A stretch of 64,000 nt of DNA from Clostridia bacterium (lineage in GTDB: Bacteria; Bacillota; Clostridia; UMGS1810), in NCBI GenBank assembly GCA_017416845.1, contig JAFQBA010000006.1:1-64000 (forward strand). Reading direction: 5' to 3'. Within the stretch, counting starts at the first letter, position 1, and every line of letters begins with the position of its first letter. A program made the position numbers and the translations under genes. Positions 1 to 7,924 of the stretch are shown here, in pieces. Under the pieces are notes generated by a model. The model made no database searches, was not told the DNA's origin, and saw only the letters and a program-made list of their open reading frames with translations.

Positions 1-771
1 CATTTTCAAAGGATTTTTGGAATTATGTGCGGTATAACTCTTGGAGATTACATCCGTATGAGAAGGCTTACCCTTGCGGCACAGGAAATTATGAATACCG
101 ATAAAAAAATAATTGACATTGCTCTTGATTACGGTTATGACAGTCCCGAAAGTTTTACCCGTGCATTTTCTAAATTCCACGGGGTTACTCCTACAGAAGT
201 GCGAAACGGTGCTGCAATCACAGCTTTTTCCAAACTTTCCGTGAAACTAATTTTATCAGGAGGTAATCTTATGAATTACAGAATTGAGAAAAAAGATGCA
301 TTTAAGGTTGTATGCAAAAGAAAACAAGTAGAAAAACCGGGTAGTGATGTTGCAGCCACAGACATAAGAGAATTTTGGGCGGAGTGCGGACAGAATGGCT
401 CGATGGCAAAAATAATGAAATATATGCCCAAGAACTCTGCTTTTGGCGGACTTTTAGGCATATGCTTTACAAGCAGTTTAGCTGACAATCATTTTCCATA
501 TGGTATAGGCTTTGAATATGAAGGTCAGGAAAATGTTGATTCTGAACTTGATATAATAGAAATCCCTGCTCATACATTTGCAGTTTTTACCTGTAAGGGC
601 AAAATGCCGGAAGCATTCGTTGAAACCTATAAAAAAATCTGTTCAGAGTTTTTTCCTCAGAGCGACAAGTATGAATATGCACACGGAGTTGAATTAGAGG
701 TATATCCTTCGGACAAAATTGATGATCCTGATTATACTTGTGAAATTTGGATTGCTGTGAATGAAAAATAA
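1..771 (+). CDS. AraC-family transcriptional regulator with GyrI-like effector domain (5' end outside window)
   Basis: The frame is open from base 1, and the residues before the first visible ATG at 25 (HFQRIFGI) are the usual second helix-turn-helix of AraC proteins, so the true start lies upstream. What remains is about 60 residues of AraC DNA-binding domain (SLDYIRMRR-like region, then the second HTH near SPESFTRAFSKFHG) followed by an effector-binding domain of about 160 residues of the GyrI-like/integron-associated type, ending in the typical EIWIAVNEK. Such proteins bind small hydrophobic or cationic ligands and activate nearby transporter or stress genes; the target here is not visible. 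A strong hairpin follows the stop codon. Confidence 0.88.
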   Translation, partial: HFQRIFGIMCGITLGDYIRMRRLTLAAQEIMNTDKKIIDIALDYGYDSPESFTRAFSKFHGVTPTEVRNGAAITAFSKLSVKLILSGGNLMNYRIEKKDAFKVVCKRKQVEKPGSDVAATDIREFWAECGQNGSMAKIMKYMPKNSAFGGLLGICFTSSLADNHFPYGIGFEYEGQENVDSELDIIEIPAHTFAVFTCKGKMPEAFVETYKKICSEFFPQSDKYEYAHGVELEVYPSDKIDDPDYTCEIWIAVNEK

Positions 772-785
772 CATTACAAACATTT

Positions 786-813
786 AAAGGCGTGACCGCA
801 GTCACGCCTTTTT
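786..813 (+). terminator. Rho-independent terminator after the AraC-type gene
   Basis: A perfect 11-bp inverted repeat (aaaggcgtgac / gtcacgccttt) with a 4-base loop (cgca) runs into a short T tract. It lies between the convergent AraC-type gene and the Fic remnant, so it may serve both strands. Confidence 0.85.
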
Positions 814-880
814 CAGATTTTTATAGAACTTTTAACTTTTTTATTGTTACTTCATTGTAATGAACAAGCTTTGAATTTAA

Positions 881-1081
881 TCAACACAAATCTCTAGTAT
901 TTGAAAAATTATCTTTAATCGAATTTTTCAAAAGTTTCATCTGCCTAATCAATGTAATTTCCTCTTCAGCAGTTTTGAGAAGCTTATTATCTCTTATATT
1001 TAATTTGTTTTTAAGCACCGTACTATTTGGATAGCAATAGATTGATTGTGTGGTTGTATAAACATCATATTTTGAAAACAT
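881..1081 (-). pseudogene. Truncated Fic-family toxin, N-terminal 66 residues only
   Basis: The 66 residues match the N-terminal segment of Fic/DOC AMP-transferases: a YCYPNSTVLKNKLNIRD-type start followed by the AEEEITLIRQMKLL helix. Family members are about 190-200 residues or longer and carry the catalytic HPFxxGNGR motif; here the frame stops before any catalytic region, and no continuation is found in the other minus frames down to the convergent AraC-type gene. The start codon overlaps the upstream antitoxin gene by 17 bases, the normal arrangement for such pairs. I infer an inactive remnant; a very short regulatory peptide cannot be excluded. Confidence 0.7.
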
Positions 1082-1454
1082 AGTTAAGCCCTCGCATATA
1101 TTTAAGCTTCAATTCTTCAATTACATATGTATAGCTTACTTTGCCGCTATCAATTCTTTTGAGGTTTTCAATACTTTCTTCGCTGACGGTCATACCCTCT
1201 ACCGCAAATGTTCCTTTCAGATTTTTTAAATTGCTTTCAAAATCGTTAGATGCCATATCTGTTTTATTTCTCCAATCGATATATTTACCTGATTTAATTC
1301 TCGCATCTTTGGGTTTTTCTGCATCTTTTGGTAAAAACCAAGCACCTGCAATTTTCTTTGCTCCGGCAATTCTACCCTCGTTACACAAAACTGTAATCCT
1401 TCTTACGGAAATTCCCCACATTAAACTTGCTTCTTTTATTGTTAGTGTGTCCAT
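1065..1454 (-). CDS. HTH/VbhA-type antitoxin of a Fic module
   Basis: The 129-residue protein has an excisionase/MerR-like helix-turn-helix at about residues 4-45 (TIKEASLMWGISVRRITVLC, then AGAWFLPKDAEKP) and a C-terminal segment at about 80-122 that looks like the VbhA antitoxin domain. T82-F-A-V-E86-G87 fits the known Fic inhibitory motif [S/T]xxxE[G/N], whose glutamate blocks ATP gamma-phosphate placement in Fic enzymes. The gene overlaps the Fic remnant by 17 bases. Start: ATG with GAGGT six bases upstream. Probable job: bind and inhibit Fic and autorepress the operon. Because the toxin is truncated, this antitoxin may now act only as a DNA-binding protein or as an anti-addiction factor against Fic proteins elsewhere. 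Confidence 0.7.
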   Translation of the reverse strand: MDTLTIKEASLMWGISVRRITVLCNEGRIAGAKKIAGAWFLPKDAEKPKDARIKSGKYIDWRNKTDMASNDFESNLKNLKGTFAVEGMTVSEESIENLKRIDSGKVSYTYVIEELKLKYMRGLNYVFKI

Positions 1455-1474
1455 TTCAATACCTCATTTTTCAA

Positions 1475-1503
1475 ATTATGTACCAAAGATAGAACAATGT
1501 CAA
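1475..1503 (-). promoter_or_regulatory. Sigma-A-type promoter of the Fic/antitoxin pair
   Basis: On the minus strand a consensus -35 (TTGACA, 1498-1503) is separated by 17 bases from a -10 (CATAAT, 1475-1480), 21 bases before the antitoxin ATG. A short palindrome (caatattg) overlaps the -35 side and could be an autoregulatory site. Confidence 0.6.
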
Positions 1504-1580
1504 TATTGTCGTTTTATCAATATGTCATAATCCCAATATACTTGAGTACAATATTTTCTTGAAATATTATTATAATATAT

Positions 1581-1612
1581 AAAATGCAGACAGTCAAAAC
1601 AACTGTCTGCAA
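1581..1612 (-). terminator. Terminator downstream of guaA
   Basis: A 10-bp perfect stem (tgcagacagt / actgtctgca) with a 7-base loop is followed on the minus strand by TTTTATATAT. It sits 28 bases beyond the GMP synthase stop codon. Confidence 0.75.
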
Positions 1613-1639
1613 AATAATTCAATATAAACTAAATTTGTA

Positions 1640-2641
1640 TTATTCCCACTCTATAGTTCCTGTCGGTTTCGGAGTAAGGTCAAGAAGTACACGGTTAATA
1701 CCTTCAACTTCATTTGTAATACGCTGTGTAATCTTATGAAGAATATTATATGGGATTTCTTCAATTGTTGCAGTCATAGCATCGGTGGTATTTACCGCGC
1801 GAATGATTGCAGGCCAGCCCTCATAGCGGCTGTCATCTTTAACGCCAACGCTCTTAATGTCGGGAACAATAACGAAATACTGCCAAACTTTTTCGGCAAG
1901 ACCGCAAATGTCAAACTCTTCTCTGAGGATAGCATCAGCTTCACGGAGTGCATTTAATCTGTCACGGGTAATTGCACCAAGGCAACGTACACCAAGACCG
2001 GGACCCGGGAACGGCTGACGGTATACCATTGCGTGAGGAAGACCGAGTGCTTCGCCCACAACTCTGACTTCATCTTTAAAAAGAAGCTTAATGGGTTCTA
2101 CAAGGCTAAATTCAAGATCTTCCGGAAGACCGCCAACATTGTGATGGCTCTTAACTGCCTTTTTTCCTTCTGCCTGTTTTATGCTTTCGAGAATGTCGGG
2201 ATAAATTGTACCCTGAGCAAGGAAAGTTATATCGTCAAGTTTTCTTGCTTCATCAGCAAAAACGTTAATGAATTCTGCACCGATAATCTTTCTTTTCTTT
2301 TCGGGATCGGAAACACCGGCGAGAAGATCGAGAAAACGGTCGGTTGCATCAACATAAATAAGATTTGCATCAAGCTGATTACGGAATACTTCAATTACAT
2401 TTTCACTTTCACCTTTACGCATAAGTCCGTGATTTACATGAACACAAACAAGCTGTTTGCCGATTGCCTTGATGAGGAGAGCTGCAACAACCGAGGAATC
2501 AACACCACCGGAAAGTGCGAGCAGAACTTTTTTATCACCAACCTGAGAGCGAACCTCTGCAATCTGCTCTTCAATAAAAGCATTTGCAAGTTCCGGGGTT
2601 GTGATTCTTTCCATTGAATCCGGTCTTTTAGTAATATCCAT
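1640..2641 (-). CDS. guaA: GMP synthase, ATP pyrophosphatase subunit (no amidotransferase domain)
   Basis: It converts XMP to GMP using ATP and ammonia. The 333 residues begin directly at the ATP-PPase part: the PP-loop LSGGVDSS lies at residues 43-50, and the C-terminal dimerisation domain is complete, ending in LTPKPTGTIEWE. Most bacterial GuaA proteins are about 510-530 residues because an N-terminal class I glutamine amidotransferase is fused; that domain is absent here. Start: ATG preceded by AGGAGG, so the short N-terminus looks genuine. The upstream gene 18 bases away is CofE-like, not an amidotransferase. Ammonia must come from a separate subunit elsewhere, as in archaea, or be used free. 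Confidence 0.93.
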   Translation of the reverse strand: MDITKRPDSMERITTPELANAFIEEQIAEVRSQVGDKKVLLALSGGVDSSVVAALLIKAIGKQLVCVHVNHGLMRKGESENVIEVFRNQLDANLIYVDATDRFLDLLAGVSDPEKKRKIIGAEFINVFADEARKLDDITFLAQGTIYPDILESIKQAEGKKAVKSHHNVGGLPEDLEFSLVEPIKLLFKDEVRVVGEALGLPHAMVYRQPFPGPGLGVRCLGAITRDRLNALREADAILREEFDICGLAEKVWQYFVIVPDIKSVGVKDDSRYEGWPAIIRAVNTTDAMTATIEEIPYNILHKITQRITNEVEGINRVLLDLTPKPTGTIEWE

Positions 2642-2659
2642 TGTTTTTTCCTCCTTGGT

Positions 2660-3859
2660 TTAGTTTGTATAGTTATCGAAATATCCCTGAACAAGAACAA
2701 CAGGTGTACCCTTGTCACCGGAGCCCGAAGTAAGGTCACAAAGTGAACCTATAAGATCGGTGAGCTGACGGGGTGTTGTTCCCTGAGATGCCATGTTGCC
2801 GACAAGATTATCATCCTTTGCTTTGATGCTTTCGGAAATTGCTTTTTTAAGCTCTTCTCCGGAAAGATCTTTAAAGTCGTTATCGGCGAGATATTTTAAT
2901 TTAAGTTCATTTGGGGTACCAATGAGACCATCGGTGAATGCAGGGGAAACAACCGGATCTGCAAGCTCCCAGATTTTACCTTGGGGATCTTTGAACGCGC
3001 CGTCACCGTATACCATAACTTCAACATGCTTGCCGGTTGCATCGGCGATTTTTTTCTGTATATCCAAAACAAGGTCTTTACATTCGTTGGGGAAAAGCTT
3101 GATTGTATCCTCTGTTGATTTGTTTGAACCAAGGAGACCGTATTTTGCATTGTAACCGCTTCCGTTTATGGGAGCATTCATCAAATCGTCAAGTGAGCAT
3201 ACAACCTTTGCACCGCCTGCAAGAAGGATGCGTTTTGTGCGTGCTCTTGTGTGGATGTCGCAGTTGATAATGTGATCGGCATAATCGAGAATCGCTTTTG
3301 CCTGATTTGCAAATACAAATTCAACTTCTGCACCACATTCACGAACAAGATTGCCGTAGTATTCTACATAGTCAACACCTGTAAATTCGTGCTTGTGATA
3401 ACCAAAAAGCTCACGGTAACGTTCGAGAGAAAGAACATCTGAATAGGGATTAACTCCTGATTCGTCAATCATATCGTCGGTAATAAGCTTATTTCCGACT
3501 TCATCGGAAGGATAGCTGAGCATAAGAATAACTTTTTTAGCACCTTTTGCAATACCGCGAAGACAGATTGCAAAACGGTTACGGGAAAGAATCGGGAAAA
3601 TAACACCAACGGTTCCTCCGCCAAGCTTTGCTCTTACATCATCGGCAATGTTATCTACTGTTGCATAGTTACCCTGAGCACGGGCAACGATTGATTCGGT
3701 AACGGAAATAACATCCCTGTCACCAATTTCGAAGCCTTCACATTCTGCGGCTTCAAGAACACTTGTTGCAACGATACTCGCAAGGTCATCACCTTTGCGG
3801 ATAATCGGGCAACGTATTCCTCGTGAAACAGTACCAACTCTTCTTTCTTTTTTTGTCAT
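2660..3859 (-). CDS. Coenzyme F420-0:gamma-glutamyl ligase-like protein (CofE family)
   Basis: The 399 residues resemble the CofE/FbiB-N family: RGIRCPIIRKGDDL near the start, GDRDVISVTESIVARAQG at about 46-64, and a nucleotide-handling region around NAPINGSGYNAKYGLLGSNK. True CofE adds L-glutamate to coenzyme F420-0 with GTP. This lineage is not known to make F420, and no other F420 gene is visible, so the real substrate is probably different (inference). It is longer than archaeal CofE (about 250 residues) and matches a longer Firmicutes subgroup. It is transcribed just before guaA with an 18-base gap, suggesting a shared operon and a possible amide-ligase role linked to nucleotide or glutamate metabolism. 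Confidence 0.75.
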   Translation of the reverse strand: MTKKERRVGTVSRGIRCPIIRKGDDLASIVATSVLEAAECEGFEIGDRDVISVTESIVARAQGNYATVDNIADDVRAKLGGGTVGVIFPILSRNRFAICLRGIAKGAKKVILMLSYPSDEVGNKLITDDMIDESGVNPYSDVLSLERYRELFGYHKHEFTGVDYVEYYGNLVRECGAEVEFVFANQAKAILDYADHIINCDIHTRARTKRILLAGGAKVVCSLDDLMNAPINGSGYNAKYGLLGSNKSTEDTIKLFPNECKDLVLDIQKKIADATGKHVEVMVYGDGAFKDPQGKIWELADPVVSPAFTDGLIGTPNELKLKYLADNDFKDLSGEELKKAISESIKAKDDNLVGNMASQGTTPRQLTDLIGSLCDLTSGSGDKGTPVVLVQGYFDNYTN

Positions 3860-3923
3860 TTTAATCCCTTCTATTCTAAATAAATTTTAAACAAGTTAAT
3901 TTGACATATTATTTTAATATGTA

Positions 3924-4853
3924 TTAATCATCAAAAAGCGGGGTTGAAAAATATCTTTCGGCAGTATCGGGAAGAACAGTAACAACCGTTTTGCCCTTGC
4001 CGAGAATTTTGCCAAGTTTTATGGCAGCCGCAACATTTGTACCGCTTGAAATACCGCACATGATGCCTTCTTTTGATGCAAGGAGTTTTGATGTTTCGAT
4101 AGCTTCATCATCTTTAATGATACAGATGTCGTTATATATGTCACAGTTGAGTATAGGAGGAATAAGTCCGTCACCTATTCCCATCTGAACATGAGTGCCT
4201 ATTGAGCCGCCGGACAAAATTGCGGCATTTTCAGGTTCTGCAGCCCAAATAACAATATCGGGATTTTTTTCTTTCAAAGCTTCGCCAATTCCTGTTATTG
4301 TGCCGCCGGTACCGATTCCCGAACAAAATCCATGAATCGGTCCGTCTACCTGAGAAATAATTTCAACTGCTGTCTGATTTTTTTGAATATATGGATTTGC
4401 AGGATTTTCAAATTGCTGCGGAACAAAAACGTTGGGATTTTCATCTCTGAGCTTTAAAGCAATTGCAAGACACTCTTCGATGCATTCGCCGATATTGCCG
4501 TCATCGTGAACAAGAATAACCTCCGCACCATAATGGTTAACAAGCTTTCTTCTCTCTTCACTTACGGAATCGGGCATAATGATTTTTGTTTTATAACCTC
4601 TCACGGCACCTACCAAAGCAAGACCAATGCCCTGATTGCCGCTTGTGGGTTCTACGATTATTGTATCTTTATTGATTAATCCTTTCTTTTCTGCATCACA
4701 AATCATATTGTATGCAGTGCGGGTTTTGATTGAACCGCCGACATTTAAACCTTCAAACTTAACAAGTATATCAGCGGAATCGTCTGAAACCATATGCTGA
4801 AGTTTAATCATGGGTGTGTTTCCCATCGCTTCAAGGATATTATTGAATACCAT
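3924..4853 (-). CDS. cysK: Cysteine synthase (O-acetylserine sulfhydrylase family, PLP-dependent)
   Basis: It makes cysteine from O-acetylserine and sulfide, or acts as a related beta-replacement enzyme. The PLP lysine lies in GGSIKTR (K43); the substrate loop is EPTSGNQGIG, the phosphate-binding loop GTGGTITG, and the C-terminal PLP serine region SSGTN. The subgroup with SIKTR instead of SVKDR is common in anaerobic Firmicutes, so substrate preference is less certain than for classic CysK. An in-frame ATG at 4901 exists, but the ATG at 4853 has AAGGA nearby and matches the family N-terminus (MVFNNILEAMGNTPMIKL), so I use 4853 (309 residues). A promoter lies just upstream. Confidence 0.88.
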   Translation of the reverse strand: MVFNNILEAMGNTPMIKLQHMVSDDSADILVKFEGLNVGGSIKTRTAYNMICDAEKKGLINKDTIIVEPTSGNQGIGLALVGAVRGYKTKIIMPDSVSEERRKLVNHYGAEVILVHDDGNIGECIEECLAIALKLRDENPNVFVPQQFENPANPYIQKNQTAVEIISQVDGPIHGFCSGIGTGGTITGIGEALKEKNPDIVIWAAEPENAAILSGGSIGTHVQMGIGDGLIPPILNCDIYNDICIIKDDEAIETSKLLASKEGIMCGISSGTNVAAAIKLGKILGKGKTVVTVLPDTAERYFSTPLFDD

Positions 4854-4891
4854 TATATCATTCCTTGCAAAAATTATTTTAACACTAACAT

Positions 4892-4921
4892 ATTGTACCA
4901 TAAAACATATATAAATTTCAA
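4892..4921 (-). promoter_or_regulatory. Probable promoter of cysK
   Basis: On the minus strand TTGAAA (4916-4921) is followed after 18 bases by TACAAT (4892-4897), about 38 bases before the chosen cysK start. Seen by eye only; this also supports rejecting the 4901 start, which lies within it. Confidence 0.5.
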
Positions 4922-4983
4922 CATATATATGACGAAATTTTGCCTTTTTAGGAAAAAAATTTTGTAAAAATTCTTTAAAAAGA

Positions 4984-5018
4984 AAAGATACCGCAAATTT
5001 TCATCTGCAGTATCTTTG
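4984..5018 (-). terminator. Terminator downstream of the flavodiiron protein gene
   Basis: A 12-bp arm pair (aaagataccgca / tgcagtatcttt, one mismatch) with an 8-base loop is followed on the minus strand by TTCTTTTT. It starts about 10 bases past the stop codon. Confidence 0.7.
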
Positions 5019-5027
5019 TTAAATGTT

Positions 5028-6821
5028 TTATTTAATCGGTTCAAAATCGCTTGCACCATGTTTGCAAAGAGGACAAATATAATCGTGAGGCAAAACATCA
5101 CCTTCATAAACATATCCGCATACTTTGCAAACAAAACCTTTTTTGCCTTCAATGTCAGCTTTAGGTTTTACGTTTTCAAAATAATAGCTGTATGTCATAG
5201 TCTCTTTTGCATTTATAACCCTTGCTTCACTTACGGAACAAATAAACATTCCATGAGTATCGAGGTCAACATAATCTTCTACCACAAGAGACATAAATGA
5301 ATTAATGTATCTGGTAAGGAAAGTAATTCCATTATCGGAACGGGAGTATTCTACCCCCTCAAATTTGTTTTCTGTTCTTCCGCTCTTAAAACCAAAATTT
5401 TCAATCACAGAATATGGAGCATCAACCGAAAGACAATTAACATTCATTTTTCCGCTTTGTTTGATGAGATGATGTGAATAATTATCTTTATTAATTGTAA
5501 CAGCGATACGGTTTGGAGTGTTTGTTACCTGTGAAACAGTGTTAACGATAAGACCGTTATCCTTTTCCCCGTCTTTTGTAGTTACAACATAAAGACCGTA
5601 CCCAATTTTGAACAATGCATCCATATTATTTTTATCGGCTTTGTCATTTGAATTTTCAACATAATCCATGCAAAGCTCTGATGCAAGATTTTCGATTTCT
5701 TCATCATTGGTTGAGTTCATTGCGCAATTGATTCTGACGGTTGTCTGTGTCCAGATAATATCTTTACTCTTTTCAAACATCTGTCTCATAATTTTAGCCG
5801 CCAGCGGTGCCCATGAACCGTTTTCAACGAGAGCTATTGTTCTGTTTTGGTAGTTACGTTCTGTCAGAGCATCAATAAAATGTCTCATAAACGGGAAGAT
5901 GTCAGCATTGTATGTTGTTGTGGCAAGAACAAGCTTAGAATATCTGAATGCATTTTCAACAGCTTCACTGATTTCTTCACGTGCAAGGTCACAAACAACA
6001 ACATTGGGACAACCTTTTTGACGGAATTTTTCTGCAAGGGCATTAACGGCTTTTTTTGTGTTTCCATAAACAGATGTATACGCAATGAATATTCCATCTT
6101 CTTCAGCAGCATAGGAAGACCATGTGTTGTAGAGATTAAGATAATATCCGAGATTATCATTGAGAACAGGACCGTGAAGCGGACAAATGATTTCGATGTC
6201 AAGTTCGGAAGCTTTCTTAAGAAGCGACTGAACCTGTGCACCGTATTTGCCGACAATACCAAAATAATATCTTCTTGCCTCACATGCCCAATCTTCCTTT
6301 GCATCGGTTGTTCCAAACTTTCCGAATCCGTCGGCACTAAAGAGTACTTTGTCTGTGGAATCATATGTCACCATTACTTCGGGCCAATGGACCATGGGAG
6401 CAAAAACAAATGTAAGTTCATGTTTTCCAAGAGAAAGTGTTGAACCGTTTTCAACAACAAGTTTATTCTTTATGTTAAGTTTAGGGAAAAACTTTGCAAT
6501 CATATCAAAAGCTTTTTGATTTGAAACCAAAGTAGCATCAGGATAGGTCTCCATGAATTTATCAATGTTGGCTGAATGATCGGGCTCCATATGCTGAACA
6601 ATCAGATAATCGGGTTTTTTATTCCCGAGAACTTTTTGCAAATTATCTATCCATTGATGAAAAAAAGAAAAATCTACCGTATCAAAAACAGCTGTCTTTT
6701 CATCGACAATCACGTACGAATTATATGCCATTCCGTTATCAACAGGATATTGACCCTCAAAAAGTTTAATGTTGTAGTCATTTACTCCAACTGCGAAAAT
6801 ATCATTGGTTACTTTGTTCAT
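5028..6821 (-). CDS. Flavodiiron protein (A-type flavoprotein) with flavin-reductase and rubredoxin-like domains
   Basis: It reduces O2 to water and/or NO to N2O in the cytoplasm of anaerobes. Domains in order: metallo-beta-lactamase-like diiron domain (about 1-245, ligands visible in H77-M-E79-P-D81-H82 and the later CPLHGP), FMN flavodoxin (about 250-395, YTSVYGNT phosphate loop), flavin-reductase-like domain (about 405-550), and a short rubredoxin-like knuckle pair (CxxC at 565/568 and 583/586). The added domains should let one polypeptide take electrons from NAD(P)H or a small donor without a separate rubredoxin. Start: the ATG at 6821 is seven bases from AGGAGG; an earlier ATG at 6827 abuts the Shine-Dalgarno and is rejected. 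Confidence 0.92.
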   Translation of the reverse strand: MNKVTNDIFAVGVNDYNIKLFEGQYPVDNGMAYNSYVIVDEKTAVFDTVDFSFFHQWIDNLQKVLGNKKPDYLIVQHMEPDHSANIDKFMETYPDATLVSNQKAFDMIAKFFPKLNIKNKLVVENGSTLSLGKHELTFVFAPMVHWPEVMVTYDSTDKVLFSADGFGKFGTTDAKEDWACEARRYYFGIVGKYGAQVQSLLKKASELDIEIICPLHGPVLNDNLGYYLNLYNTWSSYAAEEDGIFIAYTSVYGNTKKAVNALAEKFRQKGCPNVVVCDLAREEISEAVENAFRYSKLVLATTTYNADIFPFMRHFIDALTERNYQNRTIALVENGSWAPLAAKIMRQMFEKSKDIIWTQTTVRINCAMNSTNDEEIENLASELCMDYVENSNDKADKNNMDALFKIGYGLYVVTTKDGEKDNGLIVNTVSQVTNTPNRIAVTINKDNYSHHLIKQSGKMNVNCLSVDAPYSVIENFGFKSGRTENKFEGVEYSRSDNGITFLTRYINSFMSLVVEDYVDLDTHGMFICSVSEARVINAKETMTYSYYFENVKPKADIEGKKGFVCKVCGYVYEGDVLPHDYICPLCKHGASDFEPIK

Positions 6822-6901
6822 AAACATCCTCCTTAAAGTATCATGGTGTCTTAAACTTAATATTTACATTTAACAATTAATTATCCTTAAAACCCAAACA
6901 A

Positions 6902-7849
6902 TTATTGATGTTTTTTCTGCTTAGTATAATTAATCATTAAAATACCTACACACACAAGAAGCATTGTAATGCTAAGACTTACAAACGAAATTTTTGAAAA
7001 TTCTTTTAGAATTATTGCTGAAAGAACAACACCGAACACAGGTATCATAAAACTGTAAATAGAAACCTTTGAAACAGGATTATATTTCAGAAGAATTCCC
7101 CATACAGAATAAGCAACAGCAGAAAGAAGCGCAAGATATGCCATAACAGCAAACGCTTCTAAAGAGTTAATGTAAAGAATCTTTCCGCCAAATATTACCC
7201 CAACAATTATCATAAATAAACCGCCCATGATAAACTGATATCCGCTTATTATAACCGGTTCTTCGTCTTTTGAGAACTTTTTCATAAGATTGGATGATAC
7301 AGCATATGAAATAGCGGAAAACAGCACAAAAACATCACCTGTAAAATTAATGCTGAATTCGGACCCGTCCCAGTTTACAATGATAATACCGGCGAATCCC
7401 AGTAAGCATGCAACAATCTTTTTGGGTGTGAGTTTTTCCTGTTTAAAAATGATTGCAGAAACAAGAATTGCAAAAAACGCATTTGATCCGCTGATGATTG
7501 TTCCTTTAACACCGCTTGTGTTAGCAAGTCCTATGTAGAAAAATAAATACTGTATGACCGTCTGAAATGCACTTACTGTTGCAATTTTACCGAGATTCCT
7601 TTTTTGAGGATATAAAAATCTTTTTCTTGCAATACTGTAAATAATAATTGTTATAATACCGGCAAAAAAGAATCTTATGCCTGCAAACAAAATAACGGAC
7701 GAAACGCTTCTGTCAGGTGGCAAAATAAGGTCATAGCCCATTTTAATAAAAGGTGTGGCACTTCCCCACAATGCACAGCACAGAATTGCAAATGCTGCAA
7801 CAAATAATGGGTTTGTGTATAACTTAGATTTTTCTTTTGTTGTCTGCAC
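6902..7849 (-). CDS. DMT-superfamily transporter (two EamA domains)
   Basis: The 315-residue membrane protein has about ten hydrophobic segments arranged as two EamA repeats (first repeat around 15-160, second around 170-308) with a lysine/glutamine-rich cytoplasmic tail. Family members export amino acids or small metabolites; the substrate cannot be read from sequence. The start is GTG with AAGGAG nine bases upstream; the next ATG in frame would cut into the first membrane helix. It sits between the flavodiiron protein and a radical SAM gene on the same strand, with no obvious functional link to either. Confidence 0.88.
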   Translation of the reverse strand: MQTTKEKSKLYTNPLFVAAFAILCCALWGSATPFIKMGYDLILPPDRSVSSVILFAGIRFFFAGIITIIIYSIARKRFLYPQKRNLGKIATVSAFQTVIQYLFFYIGLANTSGVKGTIISGSNAFFAILVSAIIFKQEKLTPKKIVACLLGFAGIIIVNWDGSEFSINFTGDVFVLFSAISYAVSSNLMKKFSKDEEPVIISGYQFIMGGLFMIIVGVIFGGKILYINSLEAFAVMAYLALLSAVAYSVWGILLKYNPVSKVSIYSFMIPVFGVVLSAIILKEFSKISFVSLSITMLLVCVGILMINYTKQKKHQ

Positions 7850-7924
7850 TTTTTATATCTCCTTATGTAATTCAATTATTTATTATGTATATTATAGTTA
7901 TAAATCAGATTTTTTTCAATATAA

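Noticed and set aside
1495-1512. Short palindrome upstream of the antitoxin as a confirmed operator
   Set aside because: Only 8 bases are truly palindromic in an AT-rich background, so chance is likely.
1141-1530. 129-residue open frame on the plus strand
   Set aside because: It is the shadow of the antitoxin gene and runs through the promoter of that gene.
2033-2617. 194-residue open frame on the plus strand
   Set aside because: It lies entirely inside guaA on the other strand, has Asn/Phe/Cys-rich composition and no family resemblance.
5847-6443. 198-residue open frame on the plus strand
   Set aside because: It is the shadow of the flavodiiron gene; the composition is Cys/Phe/Ile rich and matches no family, with no ribosome site.
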